Shown: positions 13,628 through 16,288 of the stretch, piece after piece | How positions within the stretch are numbered: the first letter of the stretch is position 1 | How the letters are laid out: every line of letters begins with the position of its first letter | NCBI GenBank assembly: GCA_030645955.1 | Contig: JAUSMR010000038.1 | Location: forward strand, 1-16,288 | Direction of reading: 5' to 3' | Source of the DNA: Gallionella sp. | GTDB lineage: Bacteria; Pseudomonadota; Gammaproteobacteria; Burkholderiales; Gallionellaceae | DNA: 16,288 nucleotides | Made by a program: the position numbers and the translations under genes | The notes under the pieces: model-generated | Told to the model about the DNA's origin: nothing | Database searches by the model: none | What the model saw: only the letters and a program-made list of their open reading frames with translations

Positions 13628-13644
13628 ATGCAAAAACAATCTGA
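13609..13644 (+). other. Possible leader mini-ORF overlapping the GGDEF-EAL start
   Basis: GTG 13609 has GAGG (13598-13601) 7 nt upstream and opens an 11-codon frame (PSNELNAKTI after the start) ending at TGA 13642-13644. It spans ATG 13628 of the GGDEF-EAL gene in another frame. A two-codon ATG-AAC-TAA (13619-13627) directly abuts that ATG. The main gene itself has only a weak ribosome site, so coupling is conceivable but unproven. Confidence 0.25.
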
Positions 13645-16288
13645 GTTTTTCCGGAATCGAATCGACAGTTTCAATCAGGGACTTGACCGGTTGCTGTACG
13701 CATTCTCGGCCTATGCGCTGCCCATCTTCCTCGGGCTTGCATCTTTGCTGGCCCTCTTCGCCTTAAAAACACAATTCCCGGTCGTCAACCCGCAACCACT
13801 GGAAATTCGCGTTGTCAAAGGCACGGTCGGTCTGGTGGAGCCCGCACAGGCGCTGGCACAGTTGCGGGACCGCTCGGTCAATCCCTTTCACGACACACAG
13901 CTGTCGCAAGCCCCGTTTTGGCTTTCTTTCGTGGTGCCCAAAGACGTTGAACGTTCACCCCTGATGGTCGAATTTCCCTCGCGCCATGCCATGGATATTG
14001 CATGCTGGGATGCCAAGTCGCTCAACTTGCTTGGCAGTGGCAACCGTCAAGGTGCGACGGGCGACATCTCTGCAGTCAAGGCGGGTTTTGCACTTGCACT
14101 TAGTCCTGCGCTCAAAGACGGGCAGGTGTTATGCCGGACCAGTGCTATCGGGCCGGCCCGCCTTTCGGCGCTGACGTGGCCGGCTGCCGATTTGGAAACT
14201 TCTACCCAGGAGTTTCACCGAAAATCAGGCCTGCTGGACGGCGGGATTATCGTATTGGCCATTTTTGTGCTGATCACCGCATTTATCAATCGGAATGGCC
14301 TGTACATCCTGTTTGCAGCCTGGCTCGTTGTCAATTTGCGGATGGGCGCCCACTCGGCTGGATGGGACTCGCAATGGTTGGGCAACTCTGTGCCGCAAGA
14401 CTGGCTATTGCTAATTCGACCTATTACGCTGGCTGTGTACTACGTGCTAACAGTGACCCTGTTCAAGGTGTTATTTCGAGATGACTTGACCAAGGTTGGC
14501 TCCTTGGCTCTGATGCGAGTTGCGCAATGGACATGCCTGCCCTTGCTACTGTTGTCTGCGGTGATGCCTTATCAGTTATTCCTGCCCCTTTTATGGGTAT
14601 CGACCGCCCTAAGCAGTTGCATTCTTGTGTATTTTTTGACGCGAATTTTGCAGAAAACACGTTCCAGAGTGGCCATGTGGTACAGCGCTTCAATTGCACT
14701 TACACTCGTCGCCAGTCTTTATGAGGTCCTTGCTGCGGCCCTTGGAATCAAAGGCATGATCGGTTCAGTCAACTTCGTCACCGCTGCCTTGTCGTCAAGC
14801 TTGCTGGCCGCCTTGGCTATTGCTGAGCACATGCGCCAGGAGCATGTACAGCGCCTGGAAGTTCAGGCCGAACTGAAGCATACCTACGAGGCCATGCCCA
14901 TCGGTCTCTTCACCCTGGACCTGCGCGGCCGGTTCATGAGCGCCAACCCGGCCCTGCTCACCATGTTGAGCCCGAATGTGCTGTCAGACGGGGGCAATAC
15001 CTGGCAGCAGTATTTCGTCGATGGCGCCTGGACACAACTGCATCAAATGGTGCATAACAAAAACGAAGATGAGATGGAAATCAAGGGCAGAAAAATGCTT
15101 GGTTTCACGGGTTCAAAACGTTTTCTGGTCAAGGCGACGCTGGCCCGTGACAGGATTGAGGGCTCACTGCAGGACGTCACCGAAAAATCCAGAGCCACAG
15201 AGGATCTGTATTTTCTGGCCAACCATGATTCACTGACCAAAGTACTTAACCGGCGCGGTATCGAAAAAGTGCTCAATGGCGCGATCGCAACGCTGACCGA
15301 AAGCAACGCGTTGGCGCTCGCCTACCTTGACCTCGACCGTTTCAAGTTGATCAATGACCTGTTCGGCCACGGCACGGGCGACGAGGTGTTGCAACAGGTA
15401 TGCAAGCGCGTGTCGAACATGCTCTCGCGCGACCTTCAATTTGGCCGCGTCGGTGGTGATGAGTTCGTCATCGTGTTCCCTGAGACGCCCATTGCACTGG
15501 CCTCGATCATGTGCCAGGGCATCGTCGACACCATTGGCAGCCACCCTTACCGCGTGGGCGACAAGGCGTTCCATGTGCGCGGCTCGGTCGGACTCATCGA
15601 GGTCAGCGCCGGCATGCAGTTCAATGACGCCATGTCGACTGCCGACCGCGCCTGTCGCCAGGCCAAATCGGCCAACAGCGGCGGACTGGTGGTGTATGAA
15701 AAGCATGCCATCGGGTTCCAGCAGCATGAAGCCGAACTCAAACTGATTGCACTGCTTTCCACCAGTTCCGCCACCGATGGCCTGTACCTGGAAATGCAGC
15801 CCATCATGTCGCTCACAAAGCCGCATGAATCGCTTAATTTTGAGGTGCTTTTACGCATGCGCGACCCCGATGGCAATGTGGTTCCGACAGACCGGCTGAT
15901 CGCGGCGGCTGAGAGCAGTGGGCGCATGGACATGATCGACCGCTGGGTCCTGACGACCACACTGGCCTGGCTCAACACCAACTACAGGAATATGAAGCGC
16001 ACAAAGTTCGTCTGCATGAATTTGAGCGGTGCGTCATTGAACGATGAGAGGTTTCTGCAAGAGGTATACGCCATGCTTGAGAAAAACCTGCATATCGTCG
16101 GCCAACTGTGCCTTGAGATCACCGAAAGTGTGGCCCTGCACGATCTAAAAAATACGCGGCGATTCGTCGACAAGGTGCGCGGCTATGGCGCGAAGGTGGC
16201 ACTGGACGACTTCGGGGCGGGGTACACCTCGTTCTCGTACTTGAAGGAGTTCACAGCGGATCTGCTGAAGATTGACGGCAGCTTCATC
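13628..16288 (+). CDS. 7TM (DISM-like) - PAS-like - GGDEF - EAL membrane protein (3' end missing)
   Basis: 887 codons are open to the right edge without a stop. ATG 13628 is the first start after an in-frame TAA. A signal-anchor helix (about 24-46) is followed by a periplasmic region (about 50-200) and about seven membrane helices (205-400), a layout typical of 7TMR-DISM receptors. A PAS-like segment follows (about 412-520, MPIGLFTLDLRGRFMSANPA). The GGDEF domain (about 525-690) has an exact GGDEF at 609-613, but the usual inhibitory RxxD is absent (Ser600, Leu603). The EAL domain starts near 700: EVL (739-741) replaces EAL, with Asn798, Glu830, Asp860-Asp861 and Lys881 in place; the last motifs lie past the edge. 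It probably converts a periplasmic signal into a c-di-GMP change. The ligand is unknown. Confidence 0.93.
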   Translation, partial: MQKQSEFFRNRIDSFNQGLDRLLYAFSAYALPIFLGLASLLALFALKTQFPVVNPQPLEIRVVKGTVGLVEPAQALAQLRDRSVNPFHDTQLSQAPFWLSFVVPKDVERSPLMVEFPSRHAMDIACWDAKSLNLLGSGNRQGATGDISAVKAGFALALSPALKDGQVLCRTSAIGPARLSALTWPAADLETSTQEFHRKSGLLDGGIIVLAIFVLITAFINRNGLYILFAAWLVVNLRMGAHSAGWDSQWLGNSVPQDWLLLIRPITLAVYYVLTVTLFKVLFRDDLTKVGSLALMRVAQWTCLPLLLLSAVMPYQLFLPLLWVSTALSSCILVYFLTRILQKTRSRVAMWYSASIALTLVASLYEVLAAALGIKGMIGSVNFVTAALSSSLLAALAIAEHMRQEHVQRLEVQAELKHTYEAMPIGLFTLDLRGRFMSANPALLTMLSPNVLSDGGNTWQQYFVDGAWTQLHQMVHNKNEDEMEIKGRKMLGFTGSKRFLVKATLARDRIEGSLQDVTEKSRATEDLYFLANHDSLTKVLNRRGIEKVLNGAIATLTESNALALAYLDLDRFKLINDLFGHGTGDEVLQQVCKRVSNMLSRDLQFGRVGGDEFVIVFPETPIALASIMCQGIVDTIGSHPYRVGDKAFHVRGSVGLIEVSAGMQFNDAMSTADRACRQAKSANSGGLVVYEKHAIGFQQHEAELKLIALLSTSSATDGLYLEMQPIMSLTKPHESLNFEVLLRMRDPDGNVVPTDRLIAAAESSGRMDMIDRWVLTTTLAWLNTNYRNMKRTKFVCMNLSGASLNDERFLQEVYAMLEKNLHIVGQLCLEITESVALHDLKNTRRFVDKVRGYGAKVALDDFGAGYTSFSYLKEFTADLLKIDGSFI

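Noticed and set aside
15230..15826. Minus-strand frame of 198 codons
   Set aside because: Shadow of the GGDEF domain of the membrane protein, which has an exact GGDEF motif on the plus strand.
1..16288. tRNA, rRNA, CRISPR array or complete insertion sequence
   Set aside because: No cloverleaf-like or regularly spaced repeat pattern and no transposase of the DDE or HUH type was seen.

Overview
The window looks like a chromosome segment from a GC-rich betaproteobacterium, most likely Comamonadaceae (Rhodoferax/Polaromonas-like). This rests on the style of the tex and comEC products, the density of c-di-GMP genes, and a short GCTATTAAA-containing repeat placed in frame inside two genes. The genus is inference; I could not run a search.

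Positions 1 to about 4920 are visibly AT-richer and read as one end of an integrated element. Its last gene is a large serine recombinase (3205-4875, minus). Only about 40 bp beyond the recombinase start, the host competence gene comEC is cut at its conserved HLMSI|SGLH motif, so the 5' third of comEC (4915-5739) is fused to element DNA. The rest of comEC should lie beyond the left edge. Behind the recombinase are a small XRE regulator (2886-3122), a divergent secreted dienelactone-hydrolase-like protein (1748-2764), a truncated copy of the same XRE gene with its promoter region (1553-1692), and a second divergent exported gene (1-1480). That last gene runs off the left edge and carries an Ivy-like lysozyme-inhibitor signature followed by two membrane segments. 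The element therefore shows two repeats of one layout: exported cargo gene, about 120 bp of shared control DNA, then the XRE gene.

Positions 4920 to 12202 are host backbone on the minus strand, in transcription order: tex (12202-9779), an HDOD-domain protein (9723-8899), a flavodiiron/ODP-like metallo-beta-lactamase-fold protein (8689-7925), a GGDEF-EAL protein overlapping it by 4 bp (7928-5775), and truncated comEC. The ODP-like protein and the GGDEF-EAL protein form a tightly coupled pair that suggests a di-iron oxygen or redox input into c-di-GMP turnover. The recombinase points the same way as this series and lies directly downstream of the comEC fragment.

Positions 12203 to 16288 are on the plus strand. 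Divergent from tex is a regulatory region with a TGTAGG-N6-CCTACA inverted repeat. It is followed by a FeeM-like GNAT-fold acyltransferase (12479-13261), a 366-bp intergenic stretch with a promoter candidate and small repeats, and a membrane-bound 7TM-PAS-like-GGDEF-EAL protein (13628 to the right edge, incomplete). The backbone thus holds two GGDEF-EAL proteins and one HDOD protein within about 10 kb. No tRNA, rRNA, CRISPR array or complete insertion sequence was seen.
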